Part shown: piece by piece, positions 1 to 7,937 of the stretch
Layout of the letters: every line of letters starts with the position of its first letter
Position numbering within the stretch: position 1 is the stretch's first letter
DNA from: Altererythrobacter sp.
Lineage (GTDB): Bacteria > Pseudomonadota > Alphaproteobacteria > Sphingomonadales > Sphingomonadaceae
NCBI GenBank assembly: GCA_023260985.1
Contig: JALRKY010000021.1
Coordinates: forward strand, 1-37,584
Reading direction: 5' to 3'
Length of the DNA: 37,584 bases
Position numbers and translations under genes: made by a program
The notes under the pieces: generated by a model
What the model was told of the DNA's origin: nothing
Databases searched by the model: none
What the model saw: only the letters and a program-made list of their open reading frames with translations

Positions 1-46
1 AAACCGGACTGTGCGCTAACGACCCAATTGCTGACGTTCGTGCCAA

Positions 47-535
47 TCAGAAGAAGCTTCCATCTTGCTCGTAAATGGCATCGATGATCGAGACGACTTG
101 TGGCGCAAGGGGTGTACCGATTACGTCACCTCTTGCCACAGCGGTTGCTGCTAACGTTCCGTCTCCAATTGGTCTGTCCGCATAGTCGACGACCATAAGC
201 GAGGGCGCGCCATCAACCTGCTGTCGGTACAACAGCGCTATGCTGTAGCGCTCATTGGCAGTTGTGCCCTCCCCCCAAGGCCCCACCACCAAATCTAAAT
301 TGGCTCCCGGATCATTCAGATGGCCAACCGTCAAGTGCATCCAATAGGCGGCGACGGTTGGGCCATCTACTTTGTGGACCATGCCCCAGACGCAACTGCT
401 GTCGTTGCCGCAACAATCACACTTGCCGCCGCTTTCGTCCGTGGTTTCGACCTCATAAGGGCCAATGGCTTCGACGTTCTTAATCCAATGAATTGTAGAG
501 ATGCCACCGTCCGCTTGCCACCCAAAAGAGGACAT
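47..535 (-). CDS. Hypothetical protein with a Cys cluster
   Basis: A 162-residue ORF lying 41 bp downstream of engB on the same strand. I do not recognise the family. The N-terminal third carries a compact cysteine group, C39-x-C41-C42-x5-C48, followed by a V-W-G and an aromatic-rich segment (AAYWMHLTVGH) and then an LDLVVGPWGEG stretch. The spacing of the cysteines could bind a metal, but this is inference. There is no signal peptide or membrane segment, so a soluble cytoplasmic protein is likely. The ATG at 535 directly follows a GAGGAG sequence with almost no spacer, so the true start could lie slightly elsewhere. It may be a tail gene of the rpmH-engB transcript or independent; the sequence does not decide. 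Confidence 0.6.
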   Translation of the reverse strand: MSSFGWQADGGISTIHWIKNVEAIGPYEVETTDESGGKCDCCGNDSSCVWGMVHKVDGPTVAAYWMHLTVGHLNDPGANLDLVVGPWGEGTTANERYSIALLYRQQVDGAPSLMVVDYADRPIGDGTLAATAVARGDVIGTPLAPQVVSIIDAIYEQDGSFF

Positions 536-576
536 CTCCTCAGCCAGCCTGTCGCGCCAGAAGCGGCCGGGTCAGA

Positions 577-1230
577 TCAAATCCCGGCGTCTTCCAGGAC
601 CGCGGCGCGCAGTTCCGCGATGCCCATGCCCTTTTCGCTACTGGTGATATGCAGCACCGGAAAGGCGGCGGGGTGCTTGCGCGCTTCCTCGGCTACCTTC
701 GCGGCAGTCGCCTCCAGCTCGCTCGCCTTAACCTTGTCAGCCTTGGTCAGAACAATGCGATAGCTCGCGGCCGATTCGTCGAGCATGCGCATCATTTCGC
801 GGTCGGTTTCCTTAAGGCCATGCCGGGCATCGACCAGCACCAGAGTGCGTTTCAGCACCTGCCGCCCGCGCAGATAATCGCGCACCAGATGTTTCCACTT
901 TTCGACCACTTTGACCGGAGCCTTGGCGAAGCCATAGCCCGGCATGTCGACCAAGCGGAACTGCGTGGGCTCGCCTACTTCGAAGAAGTTGAGCTCCTGC
1001 GTGCGGCCCGGCGTGACCGAAGCGCGCGCAATCGCCTTGCGGCCGGTGAGCGCGTTGAGCAGCGAGCTCTTGCCGACGTTCGAGCGCCCGCAAAAGGCAA
1101 TCTCCGGCACAGTTGGCTCAGGCAGGAACTTGAGCTGCGGAGCGGACAGCAGGAACTGGACGCGGCCCGAAAAGAGTTTCGATGCCGCTTCCTCGGGTTC
1201 TGCCTGTTCCTGCAATTCGTCCGGCGTCAC
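577..1230 (-). CDS. engB: Ribosome biogenesis GTPase EngB (YihA/YsxC)
   Basis: A 217-residue TRAFAC-class GTPase needed in this family for late assembly of the large ribosomal subunit. All G motifs are visible: G1 GRSNVGKS at residues 48-55, G2 around the T in TPGRTQ (73-78), G3 DMPG at 95-98, G4 TKAD at 162-165 and a G5-like TSS near 196. Length is usual for the family. The start is GTG at 1230, only 3 bp after the yidC stop, which suggests translational coupling. The order rpmH-rnpA-yidD-yidC-engB is a conserved alphaproteobacterial arrangement, which supports the assignment. Confidence 0.96.
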   Translation of the reverse strand: MTPDELQEQAEPEEAASKLFSGRVQFLLSAPQLKFLPEPTVPEIAFCGRSNVGKSSLLNALTGRKAIARASVTPGRTQELNFFEVGEPTQFRLVDMPGYGFAKAPVKVVEKWKHLVRDYLRGRQVLKRTLVLVDARHGLKETDREMMRMLDESAASYRIVLTKADKVKASELEATAAKVAEEARKHPAAFPVLHITSSEKGMGIAELRAAVLEDAGI

Positions 1231-1233
1231 GCC

Positions 1234-2991
1234 TCAGCCCTTGCGCTTGTCGGACGATGCCTGGTCTGCCTTGTCCTTCTCCGCCTGCGCCCGCAGCTGC
1301 GGATGCTTGGAATAGAGATAGCTCTGTTGGGCCAGCGTCAGGAGGTTCGAGGTGACCCAGTAAAGCAGCAGGCCTGCCGCAAACGGCGCCATCACGAACA
1401 TCAGGATCCATGGCATGAACGAGAAGATCTGCTGTTGGATCGGGTCCATCGCCGTCGGGTTGAGGCGGAAGGTCAGCCACATGGTGATGCCGAGCAGCAC
1501 CGCCAGCACACCGATACCGAGAAAGCCCGGCGGGTCGAACGGCAGCAGGCCGAACAGGTTAAGGATCTTTGCCGGATCGGGCGCGGATAGGTCTTCGATC
1601 CACAGCACGAAGGGCTTGTGGCGCATTTCGATCGCAAGGATCAGCGATTTGTAGAGCGCGAAGAAGATCGGAATCTGGATCAGGATCGGCAGGCAGCCGG
1701 CGAGCGGATTGATCCCCTCGTCCTTGTAGAGTTTCATCACCTCCTGCTGCTGCTTCTGCTTGTCGTCCTTATAGCGCTCCTGGATCGCCTTCATCTTGGG
1801 CTGGACTGCCCGCATCGCGGCCATGCTGGCGAACTGCTTCTGCGCGATCGGGAACATCACGCCGCGGATGATGACCGTCAGCAGGATGATCGCCACTCCG
1901 AAATTGCCGACCAGCTCGTAAAGATGGCGCAGCAACCACACCATCGGCTTCACGAACCATTCGAACCAGCCCCAGTCGATCGCCTTGCCGAAATTCTCGA
2001 TGCCGAGGGTGTCGCGATACTGGTCAAGCACCACGCTTTCTTTGGCGCCCGCGAACAGCCGCGTGCTGCGGCTGATGGTTGCACCGGGAGCGATCGTCTG
2101 CGGGGCGTAAATCAGGTCGGCACGATAGAGATCATTACCTAGCGAACGGAAACTCGGCGTCGTATCCTGCTGGTCTCCCGGAATTAGCGCGGACAGCCAG
2201 TAAATGTCACTAAAGCCGAGCCAGTCGGGTGCGCCGCCTTCAGGCGTGTGCGTGCCTTCTTCGGCCAGATCATCATAATCTGGGCCATATTCGACCGTGT
2301 CGCCAAACCCGCCCATCGGACCCGAATGGGCATTGAAAGTGCTTGGGCTGGCAATGGTCGAAGTGCGGCTGATCAAGCTGAAAGGCTGGACTACGGCACC
2401 GTTCTCGCCGGTATTGGCAACCGCCTGAACCACATCGACCATGTAATTGTCGTCGATCGAGAAGGTGATCGAATAGGTCAGCCCGCCCTCGCTCGTGTGC
2501 GTCAGGGTCACCGGGGTCGACGTGGTCAGCGTGGTCCCGCTGGCTTGCCACTGCAGATTGTCGGGCAGGCGCTGGCCGTTGGCGAGGAAACCGAACTCGG
2601 CGAAATACTGGCCCGAAGTGCCTTGCGGCGCGAAAAGCTGCACCGGGCGGCTGTCTTCGCCCAAGGCATCGCGATGGTCCTTCAGCTCAATATCGTCGAG
2701 CCGCGCGCCAACCAGGTTGATCGAACCTTCGAGGCGCGGAGCGTCGATGCGCACCCGCTCTGGCGAAGCAAGCGCTGCGTCGAGATCGACCGGGGCGCCG
2801 CTGGCGCCCGCCGTGCCGCCGATCGCAGCAGGCGAGGCCTCCGCTGGCGGCGCTTCGCTGCTAGCTGCTACTGCGTCGGGCTGGCCGCTGAGCGAGGCCT
2901 GCGGATAGAATACCCGCATCGCCATGTCCCAACCGAGAATAAGAAGGCCCGAAAGCGCGACGGCAAGCAGTAGGTTACGCTGGTTGTCCAA
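1234..2991 (-). CDS. yidC: Membrane protein insertase YidC
   Basis: A 585-residue inner-membrane insertase (Oxa1/Alb3/YidC family) that inserts and folds membrane proteins, alone or with Sec. It shows the N-terminal anchor typical of Gram-negative YidC (MDNQRNLLLAVALSGLL), a large periplasmic beta-rich domain over roughly residues 50-340, and a C-terminal conserved core with several hydrophobic segments from about residue 360. The core includes the FPIAQKQFASMAAMR stretch and the GCLPILIQIPIFFALY segment. The C-terminal tail is lysine-rich (ends SSDKRKG), which suits ribosome contact. The start codon appears to be TTG at 2991, because the reading MDNQRN matches the family start and no ATG is nearby. 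It lies 46 bp downstream of yidD and 3 bp upstream of engB. Confidence 0.97.
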   Translation of the reverse strand: MDNQRNLLLAVALSGLLILGWDMAMRVFYPQASLSGQPDAVAASSEAPPAEASPAAIGGTAGASGAPVDLDAALASPERVRIDAPRLEGSINLVGARLDDIELKDHRDALGEDSRPVQLFAPQGTSGQYFAEFGFLANGQRLPDNLQWQASGTTLTTSTPVTLTHTSEGGLTYSITFSIDDNYMVDVVQAVANTGENGAVVQPFSLISRTSTIASPSTFNAHSGPMGGFGDTVEYGPDYDDLAEEGTHTPEGGAPDWLGFSDIYWLSALIPGDQQDTTPSFRSLGNDLYRADLIYAPQTIAPGATISRSTRLFAGAKESVVLDQYRDTLGIENFGKAIDWGWFEWFVKPMVWLLRHLYELVGNFGVAIILLTVIIRGVMFPIAQKQFASMAAMRAVQPKMKAIQERYKDDKQKQQQEVMKLYKDEGINPLAGCLPILIQIPIFFALYKSLILAIEMRHKPFVLWIEDLSAPDPAKILNLFGLLPFDPPGFLGIGVLAVLLGITMWLTFRLNPTAMDPIQQQIFSFMPWILMFVMAPFAAGLLLYWVTSNLLTLAQQSYLYSKHPQLRAQAEKDKADQASSDKRKG

Positions 2992-3037
2992 GGTGAAATC
3001 CCGTGCGTCTGAAATTCAAGAGTGAGTTATATAGGTA

Positions 3038-3247
3038 CTACGGTACGGGATCAAAGCCATGCCCGCCCCAAGGGTGGCAGCGCATTAGCCGCTTAATCGC
3101 CAGCCATCCACCCTTGATCGCACCATATTTGCCCAGCGCTTCGATCGCATACTCGCTGCACGAAGGCGCATAGCGGCAAGTCGGCGGCAGGATACGGCTC
3201 GGCCCCCATTGCCACATGCGTGCGATCAGGATCAGCACATGCTTCAT
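3038..3247 (-). CDS. yidD: Membrane protein insertion efficiency factor YidD
   Basis: A 69-residue protein with the family's conserved core: an amphipathic N-terminus, the Cys motif [11 protein letters not shown] near residues 24-34, and the [23 protein letters not shown] end. YidD is thought to help YidC-dependent insertion at the inner membrane. Its ATG overlaps the rnpA stop by 4 bp (ATGA), so the two are translationally coupled. Length and position between rnpA and yidC are standard. Confidence 0.96.
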   Translation of the reverse strand: MKHVLILIARMWQWGPSRILPPTCRYAPSCSEYAIEALGKYGAIKGGWLAIKRLMRCHPWGGHGFDPVP

Positions 3248-3615
3248 TTGCTCGGCCCCTTGCGATTGCCCTTGCGCGGGCGCCGTCTTGGCGGATCGCC
3301 CTGTCCTGCTGCCGCGCGGACCAAGGCCTCGGCCAATTCCTGCTGCATCGCGGCGAAGTCGCGCTCGATCGCACCATGTCGGGCGATCAGCACATGGTCG
3401 TGATCGGGGAGGCCCTGTTCGGGCAGCGCGGCGCGCAGCAATTCGCGAAAACGCCGCTTGATGCGGTTGCGCACCACCGCATTGCCGACCTTCTTGGTCA
3501 CGGTGATGCCGTAACGCTTGCCCTTGCCAGAATTGGGATACGCCAAAAGCACGAAATCGGGGCGCGCCAAGCGCAGGCCTCGGTTCGCGGCAATAAAATC
3601 AGCGCGGCGACGCAT
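3244..3615 (-). CDS. rnpA: Ribonuclease P protein component RnpA
   Basis: The protein subunit of RNase P, which with the M1 RNA trims the 5' leaders of pre-tRNAs. The RNR signature region is clear ([16 protein letters not shown]), as is the preceding YGITVTKK strand. I chose the ATG at 3615 because the resulting N-terminus ([13 protein letters not shown]) matches the family start. The frame is open to a TTG at 3657, which would overlap the rpmH stop and add 14 residues; a GTG at 3618 is also possible. No candidate has a strong ribosome binding site, so translation may depend on coupling to rpmH. The C-terminus is basic ([14 protein letters not shown]). It overlaps yidD by 4 bp. Confidence 0.93.
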   Translation of the reverse strand: MRRRADFIAANRGLRLARPDFVLLAYPNSGKGKRYGITVTKKVGNAVVRNRIKRRFRELLRAALPEQGLPDHDHVLIARHGAIERDFAAMQQELAEALVRAAAGQGDPPRRRPRKGNRKGPSK

Positions 3616-3647
3616 CACCGCGATGTCGTGAGTCTCAGCCGTTGCGC

Positions 3648-3782
3648 TCAGGCACAAAGTGTCTTGCGGCCACGCTTGCGGCGGGCACGCAGGACCTTGC
3701 GGCCGCCCGGGGTCGCCTTGCGAGCGAAGAAACCGTGGCGACGGGCACGCACGAGATTGCTGGGCTGGAAAGTCCGCTTCAT
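3648..3782 (-). CDS. rpmH: 50S ribosomal protein L34
   Basis: A 44-residue, highly basic ribosomal protein of the large subunit. The sequence begins [18 protein letters not shown] and runs through [13 protein letters not shown], the invariant L34 pattern. The longer frame reaching to 3884 is not needed: residue 35 of that frame is the canonical Met, with a GAGGA ribosome binding site shortly upstream. The end (GRKTLCA) differs slightly from the usual GRKKLSA. It is the first gene of the rpmH-rnpA-yidD-yidC-engB run. Confidence 0.97.
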   Translation of the reverse strand: MKRTFQPSNLVRARRHGFFARKATPGGRKVLRARRKRGRKTLCA

Positions 3783-3803
3783 ATCGTCCTCGAAATCAAA
3801 AAC

Positions 3804-3822
3804 TGGTGCCCTTGGAGCACCA
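3804..3822 (-). other. Hairpin in rpmH leader
   Basis: A perfect 6-bp stem TGGTGC/GCACCA with a 7-nt loop lies 21 bp upstream of the rpmH start codon, inside the transcript predicted from the upstream promoter. It could affect translation or stability of the leader. Whether it forms or has a role is not known. Confidence 0.35.
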
Positions 3823-3865
3823 ACAAAAAGGGCCGCCTGCGACAGGGGACCGCCATTGCCGCGGC

Positions 3866-3894
3866 CCGATAAGCCAAGCCGCATCGCGAGTCAA
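3866..3894 (-). promoter_or_regulatory. Candidate sigma-70 promoter for rpmH operon
   Basis: On the minus strand TTGACT (3894-3889) is followed after exactly 17 bp by TATCGG (3871-3866), about 85 bp upstream of the rpmH start. The -35 is near consensus and the -10 is weaker. The resulting leader would include the hairpin TGGTGC/GCACCA at 3804-3822. The pairing of the two boxes is read directly; promoter activity is inference. Confidence 0.45.
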
Positions 3895-3999
3895 GATGGC
3901 GGCGAATTCAAATGGCCGTTGGTAACACGACATGGCGCCCTCGACAAGTTACGGAAAAAACTCTGTAATTTGTCCGATAAACAGGCAAAAGGGTCGCGC

Positions 4000-4518
4000 G
4001 TGGTCGCATTTACTAATACAGTTGCCTATCTCGGGCTGGAAGCGCGCGCCGTCGAGGTGCAGTGCCAGGTCGCGCCCGGCCTGCCCAAGGACGGTTCGCA
4101 TTACGATTTGCCGATCGCGCTGGCGCTGCTCGCGGCGATGGGAGTGACCGATGTCGAGCAACTGGTTGACTAGATCGCTGTGGACGAACTCGCCCTCGAC
4201 GGCAGGATCGTCGCTTCTCCCGGAGAGCTGCTCGCTGCGCTGCACGCCAGCGAGGCTGAAGCGGGGCTGATCCGCCCCGCCATGCAGGGTTCGGAAGCTA
4301 AATGGGACAGCGGAGTTGCGGTGCCGGCTGCAGCCAATCTCGTCAGCCTGCTCAATCACCTAAAGGGGACGCAGCGCCAGCTCGAGCCCGAGCGCGGCGA
4401 AGTCGAGCTGGCGGCTCCCGCGGCGGATCTCAGGCAGGTCAAGTGTCAGGAGACTGCCAAGCGCGCGCTCGAAATCGCCGCAGAGGGCGGGCACAATCTT
4501 TTCAACGTGCGAACGTAA
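4000..4518 (+). pseudogene. comM: Broken comM-like gene (Mg-chelatase family ATPase remnant)
   Basis: The frame from GTG 4000 reads TNTVAYLGLEARAVEVQ and continues to QVAPGLP, which is the N-terminus of ComM/YifB, an AAA+ relative of magnesium chelatase involved in branch migration during natural transformation. Intact family members have about 40 further residues here (the NIVGLPDKAV... part); in this gene QVAPGLP jumps directly to KDGSHYDLPIALALL. A TAG at 4171-4173 then replaces the conserved Trp of the D-W-[IV]-A-V stretch, after which the same frame continues as ELALDGRIVASPGELLAAL to ETAKRALEIAAEGGHNL. It ends at TAA 4516 just where the Walker A loop should begin. The AAA+ core is absent, so the remnant cannot be functional. 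Confidence 0.85.
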
Positions 4519-4637
4519 AGACCTCTCAGAAATGTTATTGGGGCTAGGGGTCGGACTGCCATCAACCGCCTACACGATCTACAAGAGACAGGCCCGATCT
4601 TTTGAAATCAAGCCTCGCCATTACCTTGCTGTCTTCC

Positions 4638-5108
4638 TCACGGGATCGGGTAGCCTGTCCAGCGCTTGATGCTACGAATCTGGAAGCTGGAGCGCATCGA
4701 TGCCACGCCAGGCAAGCGCGCCAGACATTCGCGGTGGATTGCGTCGAATTGCTCAAGGTCCGTTGCCGCGACCCGTAAGAGGTAATCGCTCGCTCCCGAC
4801 ATGAGATGGCAGTCGAGGATATCGTCGAAATCCTGCACTGCTGCCTCGAACCGCCCCATCACTGCTTCGCTCTGGCTGGTTAGGGTAATCTCGACGAACA
4901 CGACAAGGCTTAGCCCAAGCCGCCGGGGATCGAGCCGAGCGCCATAGCCGGCGATTATCCCTGCCTGCTCGAGCGCCCTGATCCGGCGGTGGCAGGCCGA
5001 GGGCGACAACGCAGCCCGCTCGGCAAGCAGGGCAATCGATTGGGTTGAGTCTTGTTGCAGCGCCTCGAGAAGCTTCGCATCGATACGATCCATGAAAGAA
5101 TTTCCCAT
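4638..5108 (-). CDS. Lrp/AsnC family transcriptional regulator
   Basis: A 156-residue DNA-binding regulator. The N-terminal half has the AsnC-type winged helix-turn-helix (RIDAKLLEALQQD, then LAERAALSPSACHRRIRALEQAGII at about residues 27-51). The C-terminal half is the RAM ligand-binding fold (region DFDDILDCHLMSGASDYLLRV). It is divergent from ald with about 110 bp between the start codons, an arrangement common for amino-acid-responsive activators of alanine dehydrogenase. The start at ATG 5108 has an AAGG about 9 bp upstream; a second ATG at 5093 (MDRIDAKLL) is also plausible. Alanine as effector is inferred from the neighbour. Confidence 0.92.
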   Translation of the reverse strand: MGNSFMDRIDAKLLEALQQDSTQSIALLAERAALSPSACHRRIRALEQAGIIAGYGARLDPRRLGLSLVVFVEITLTSQSEAVMGRFEAAVQDFDDILDCHLMSGASDYLLRVAATDLEQFDAIHRECLARLPGVASMRSSFQIRSIKRWTGYPIP

Positions 5109-5126
5109 TAAAGTGGGCCTTAATGG
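5105..5126. promoter_or_regulatory. Inverted repeat at Lrp-type gene start
   Basis: CCATTAA-N8-TTAATGG is a perfect 7-bp inverted repeat that overlaps the start codon of the Lrp/AsnC gene (5106-5108). It is AT-rich at the arm ends and dyad-symmetric, as Lrp-family sites are. A role in autoregulation is inference. Confidence 0.4.
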
Positions 5127-5137
5127 TGATTATCACC
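5125..5137. promoter_or_regulatory. Palindrome GGTGAT-T-ATCACC in the ald/lrp intergenic region
   Basis: A perfect 13-bp palindrome with a single central T, abutting the inverted repeat at 5105-5126 and about 55 bp upstream of the candidate ald -10 element TATACT (5192-5197). No good -35 box precedes that -10, which suits an activator-dependent promoter. It is a plausible Lrp/AsnC operator, though the protein that binds is not shown. Confidence 0.45.
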
Positions 5138-5218
5138 GATATATGCCGGTCGAAAGCCAAAATGAGGCAAAAATTCTCACTCCTTTGCGCCTATACTGAT
5201 GCAAAGAGGAGACACCCA

Positions 5219-6337
5219 ATGCGCGTAGGTACAGTCAAGGAAATCAAGAACCACGAATATCGCATAGGGCTTACGCCCGAGAGCGTGCGCGAACTGAGCC
5301 TCAACGGTCATGAAGTCTGGGTCGAAACGGGCGCCGGCATGGGAATCGGCGTAAGCGATGCCGATTACCAGTCGGCAGGCGGCGTCATCCGCCAGACCGC
5401 TGCAGAGATCTTCGCCGAGTGCGAGATGATCGTTAAGGTCAAGGAACCGCAGGCGATCGAACGCTCAATGCTGCGCAAGGGCCAAATTCTCTACACCTAC
5501 CTGCATCTGGCACCTGATCCGGAACAGACCGCCGATCTGGTGAAGTCGGGCGTGACAGCAATCGCCTATGAAACCGTCACGGGGCCGGGCAACACTTTGC
5601 CGCTGCTGAAGCCGATGAGCCAGGTCGCGGGCCGGATGTCGATCCAGGCTGGCGCAACCGCGCTTGAAAAGGCGCATGGCGGACGCGGCGTACTGTTGGG
5701 CGGCGTTCCGGGTGTGATGCCGGGCAAGGTCGTGGTGATCGGCGGCGGCGTGGTCGGCTGGAACGCTGCGCAAATGGCAGTGGGGCTGGGTGCTGACGTC
5801 ACCATCCTCGATCGCGATCCGGAACAGCTAGAGCGGCTGGGCATGTATTTCGAGAGCCGTGCCAAGACGCGCTTTTCGAACCATGCCAACATCGCAGACA
5901 GCATTGCCGACGCCGATCTGGTGATTGGTGCCGTGCTGGTGGCGGGGGCTGCCGCGCCCAAGCTCGTCACTCGTTCAATGCTCGGCCAGATGAAGCAGGG
6001 CGCGGTCCTGGTCGACGTAGCGATCGACCAAGGTGGCTGTTTCGAAACGAGCCATGCCACAACGCATGCTGAGCCGACCTACATCGTCGATGGCATTGTG
6101 CACTATTGCGTCGCCAACATGCCGGGCGCGGTTGCGCGCACCAGCACCTATGCGCTGAACAACGTGACCCTGCCCCATGCGCTTAAGATCGCTGAGTTGG
6201 GATGGCTCGGCGCGCTCCAGGCTAATCCGCATCTGGCGGAAGGGCTCAACGTGCACGAAGGCAAGATTACCTATGAGGCGGTCGCACGCGATCTCGGCTA
6301 TGATTATGTACCGGTGCGCGAGGTTCTCGCGGGCTGA
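5219..6337 (+). CDS. ald: Alanine dehydrogenase
   Basis: A 372-residue NAD-dependent L-alanine dehydrogenase that interconverts alanine with pyruvate and ammonia. The start at 5219 is preceded by AAAGAGGAG and gives the family N-terminus [20 protein letters not shown]. Visible motifs include the substrate-binding VKVKEP and Y-T-Y-L-H-L-A region (residues 70-98). The Rossmann motif [16 protein letters not shown] lies near 170-185 and the [13 protein letters not shown] segment near 268-280. Length is typical. The frame is open further upstream to 5123, but that extension overlaps the operator region and is not family-like. Regulation by the divergent Lrp/AsnC gene is likely. Confidence 0.96.
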   Translation: MRVGTVKEIKNHEYRIGLTPESVRELSLNGHEVWVETGAGMGIGVSDADYQSAGGVIRQTAAEIFAECEMIVKVKEPQAIERSMLRKGQILYTYLHLAPDPEQTADLVKSGVTAIAYETVTGPGNTLPLLKPMSQVAGRMSIQAGATALEKAHGGRGVLLGGVPGVMPGKVVVIGGGVVGWNAAQMAVGLGADVTILDRDPEQLERLGMYFESRAKTRFSNHANIADSIADADLVIGAVLVAGAAAPKLVTRSMLGQMKQGAVLVDVAIDQGGCFETSHATTHAEPTYIVDGIVHYCVANMPGAVARTSTYALNNVTLPHALKIAELGWLGALQANPHLAEGLNVHEGKITYEAVARDLGYDYVPVREVLAG

Positions 6338-6346
6338 TTGCGGTAC

Positions 6347-6369
6347 CCGCCCGGCTCCGTGCCGGGCGG
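6347..6369. terminator. Bidirectional terminator hairpin between ald and the transaminase gene
   Basis: A perfect 9-bp GC-rich stem CCGCCCGGC/GCCGGGCGG with a 5-nt loop sits 10 bp after the ald stop and 17 bp before the end of the convergent transaminase gene. There is no T tract, so termination strength is uncertain. Confidence 0.6.
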
Positions 6370-6385
6370 CTGCCCACCCAACGGG

Positions 6386-7699
6386 TCAGTCAATCGACGG
6401 CAGCAGATCGGACAGCTTGCCGAAGATTTCGTCGATATGTGATCTGTCCAAAATCAGAGGCGGCGACAGCGCAATGATGTCGCCCGTGACCCGGATCAGC
6501 AGCCCTTCATCGAAGGCGCGGTGGAATATCTCCATTGCGCGCTTGGTTGGTGCGCCGGGGCGCGGCTCGAGTTCGATCCCGCCAATCAGTCCGATATTAC
6601 GGCAATCGATCACATGGCGCGCGTCCATCAGCGAATGGACTGCATCGGCCCAGTATTCTTCCAGCTCGATCGCACGCTCGAACAGACCCTCCTCGCGATA
6701 AACTTCGAGCGTGGCAATCGCTGCAGTCGCAGCCAGCGGGTGCGCGCTGTAAGTATAGCCGTGGAACAGCTCGATCCCGGCTTGCGCATTGTTGACAACG
6801 GTGTCGTGTACCTCGCGGCGGACGGCCACTGCGCCCATCGGCACCGCGGCGTTAGTCAGGCCCTTGGCCATGGTGATGATGTCGGGCGTCACGCAGAAGC
6901 GCTCGGCAGCAGTCGCGCAGCCCACCCTCCCGAATGCGGTGATCACTTCGTCGAAAATCAGCAGGATGTCGTGCCTATCGCAGATCTCACGAAGGCGTTG
7001 TAGGTAGCCTACTGGCGGGACAAGCACGCCGGTCGAGCCGGCAACCGGCTCGACGATCAATGCAGCAATAGTATCGGCGCCATGCAATGCGACGATGCGC
7101 TCTAGGTCGTCCGCCAACTCGGCGCCATGCACGGGCATGCCGCGCGAAAATGCGTTACGGGCAAGGTCATGCGTATGGCGCATATGATCGACCCCCGTCA
7201 GCAAAGTGCCAAACTGGCGCCGGTTGTTCACGATCCCGCCTACCGAAATGCCGCCGAAGCCGACCCCGTGGTAGCCGCGCTCGCGCCCGATCAGCCGCGT
7301 ACGCCCGCCCTGGCCGCGCGCCTTCTGATAGGCAAGCGCAATCTTGAGCGCGCTATCGACCGATTCCGAACCCGAGTTGCAGAAAAAGACCCGGTCCAGC
7401 CCTTCAGGCATGAGAAGCGCCAGTTTCGAAGCTGCGTCGAACGCCAACGGATGAGCGAGCTGGAATGTCGGAGCGAAATCCAGCTTGCCCGCAGCCTCTC
7501 TGATCGCTTCGACAATTTTATGCCGTCCATGCCCGGCATTGACGCACCACAACCCCCCGGTCGCGTCGAGCACCTGGTGCCCAGCGGCAGAAGTGTAATG
7601 CATGTCCTTCGCAGCGACGAACATCCGCGGCTGCGCCTTGAATCCGCGATTGTCGGTAAAGGGTAACCAGAAGGCCGAAAGATCGTTGGGTTCCTGCAT
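6386..7699 (-). CDS. Omega-amino acid:pyruvate (beta-alanine) transaminase, class III
   Basis: A 437-residue PLP-dependent class III aminotransferase. The N-terminus LSAFWLPFTDNRGFKAQPRM is that of beta-alanine/omega-amino acid:pyruvate transaminases. The cofactor-binding pieces are visible: SGSESVDSALK near residue 105-115, LIFDEVITAFGR near 245, and the Schiff-base Lys K279 in MAKGLTN. ATG 7699 is preferred over a GTG at 7732. It is divergent from the polyamine operon and shares its LysR-type box. Beta-alanine arises from the aminopropyl part of spermidine, so the gene could clear that product; this role is inferred from context. Confidence 0.88.
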   Translation of the reverse strand: MQEPNDLSAFWLPFTDNRGFKAQPRMFVAAKDMHYTSAAGHQVLDATGGLWCVNAGHGRHKIVEAIREAAGKLDFAPTFQLAHPLAFDAASKLALLMPEGLDRVFFCNSGSESVDSALKIALAYQKARGQGGRTRLIGRERGYHGVGFGGISVGGIVNNRRQFGTLLTGVDHMRHTHDLARNAFSRGMPVHGAELADDLERIVALHGADTIAALIVEPVAGSTGVLVPPVGYLQRLREICDRHDILLIFDEVITAFGRVGCATAAERFCVTPDIITMAKGLTNAAVPMGAVAVRREVHDTVVNNAQAGIELFHGYTYSAHPLAATAAIATLEVYREEGLFERAIELEEYWADAVHSLMDARHVIDCRNIGLIGGIELEPRPGAPTKRAMEIFHRAFDEGLLIRVTGDIIALSPPLILDRSHIDEIFGKLSDLLPSID

Positions 7700-7785
7700 G
7701 GGGTCCTGTTCGGTCGCGCTTGGGCAGTGCACTCGATAAACCGCAACGAAGCCAAGCGGCCATTAGAATTCGCCCGATACACGAC

Positions 7786-7800
7786 ATCGGAAAAACCGAT
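7786..7800. promoter_or_regulatory. LysR-type operator candidate, box 1
   Basis: ATCGG-AAAAA-CCGAT is a perfect dyad with LysR T-N11-A geometry (T at 7787, A at 7799). It lies between the divergent transaminase and TorF-like genes, 138 bp from the TorF-like start. Further half-sites CCGAT occur at 7774-7778 and 7811-7815. A 14/15 identical copy occurs in the promoter region of the LysR gene itself. Confidence 0.6.
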
Positions 7801-7862
7801 AGCAATAGCTCCGATTTATCTCGCTGTTCCGCGCGCCAGAATTTGCCCTATTACGCATTCAG

Positions 7863-7915
7863 GGGAAACATTGAGGGGTGTGGCAGCCAACTGGGCTGGC
7901 GTTCTGGTGTTTCCC
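7863..7915 (+). other. Structured leader of the TorF-like porin mRNA
   Basis: GGGAAACA (7863-7870) and TGTTTCCC (7908-7915) form a perfect 8-bp outer stem, enclosing an inner CAGCC/GGCTG stem. The 3' arm ends 6 bp before the AGGAGG ribosome binding site of the downstream gene. It could form a structured 5' leader. No known riboswitch class is recognised, and the function is unproven. Confidence 0.4.
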
Positions 7916-7937
7916 GATACTAGGAGGAAACACGGTT

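Noticed and set aside
3830..3867. GGGCCGC/GCGGCCC inverted repeat upstream of rpmH as a terminator
   Set aside because: The 24-nt loop is large and the right arm overlaps the better-supported rpmH -10 element, so it would not be fully transcribed.
3220..4173. Long plus-strand frame (317 codons) across rnpA, rpmH and the comM remnant
   Set aside because: Its first two thirds are antisense to rnpA and rpmH. Only the last part (from 4000) is real comM-derived sequence, and it is reported as a pseudogene.
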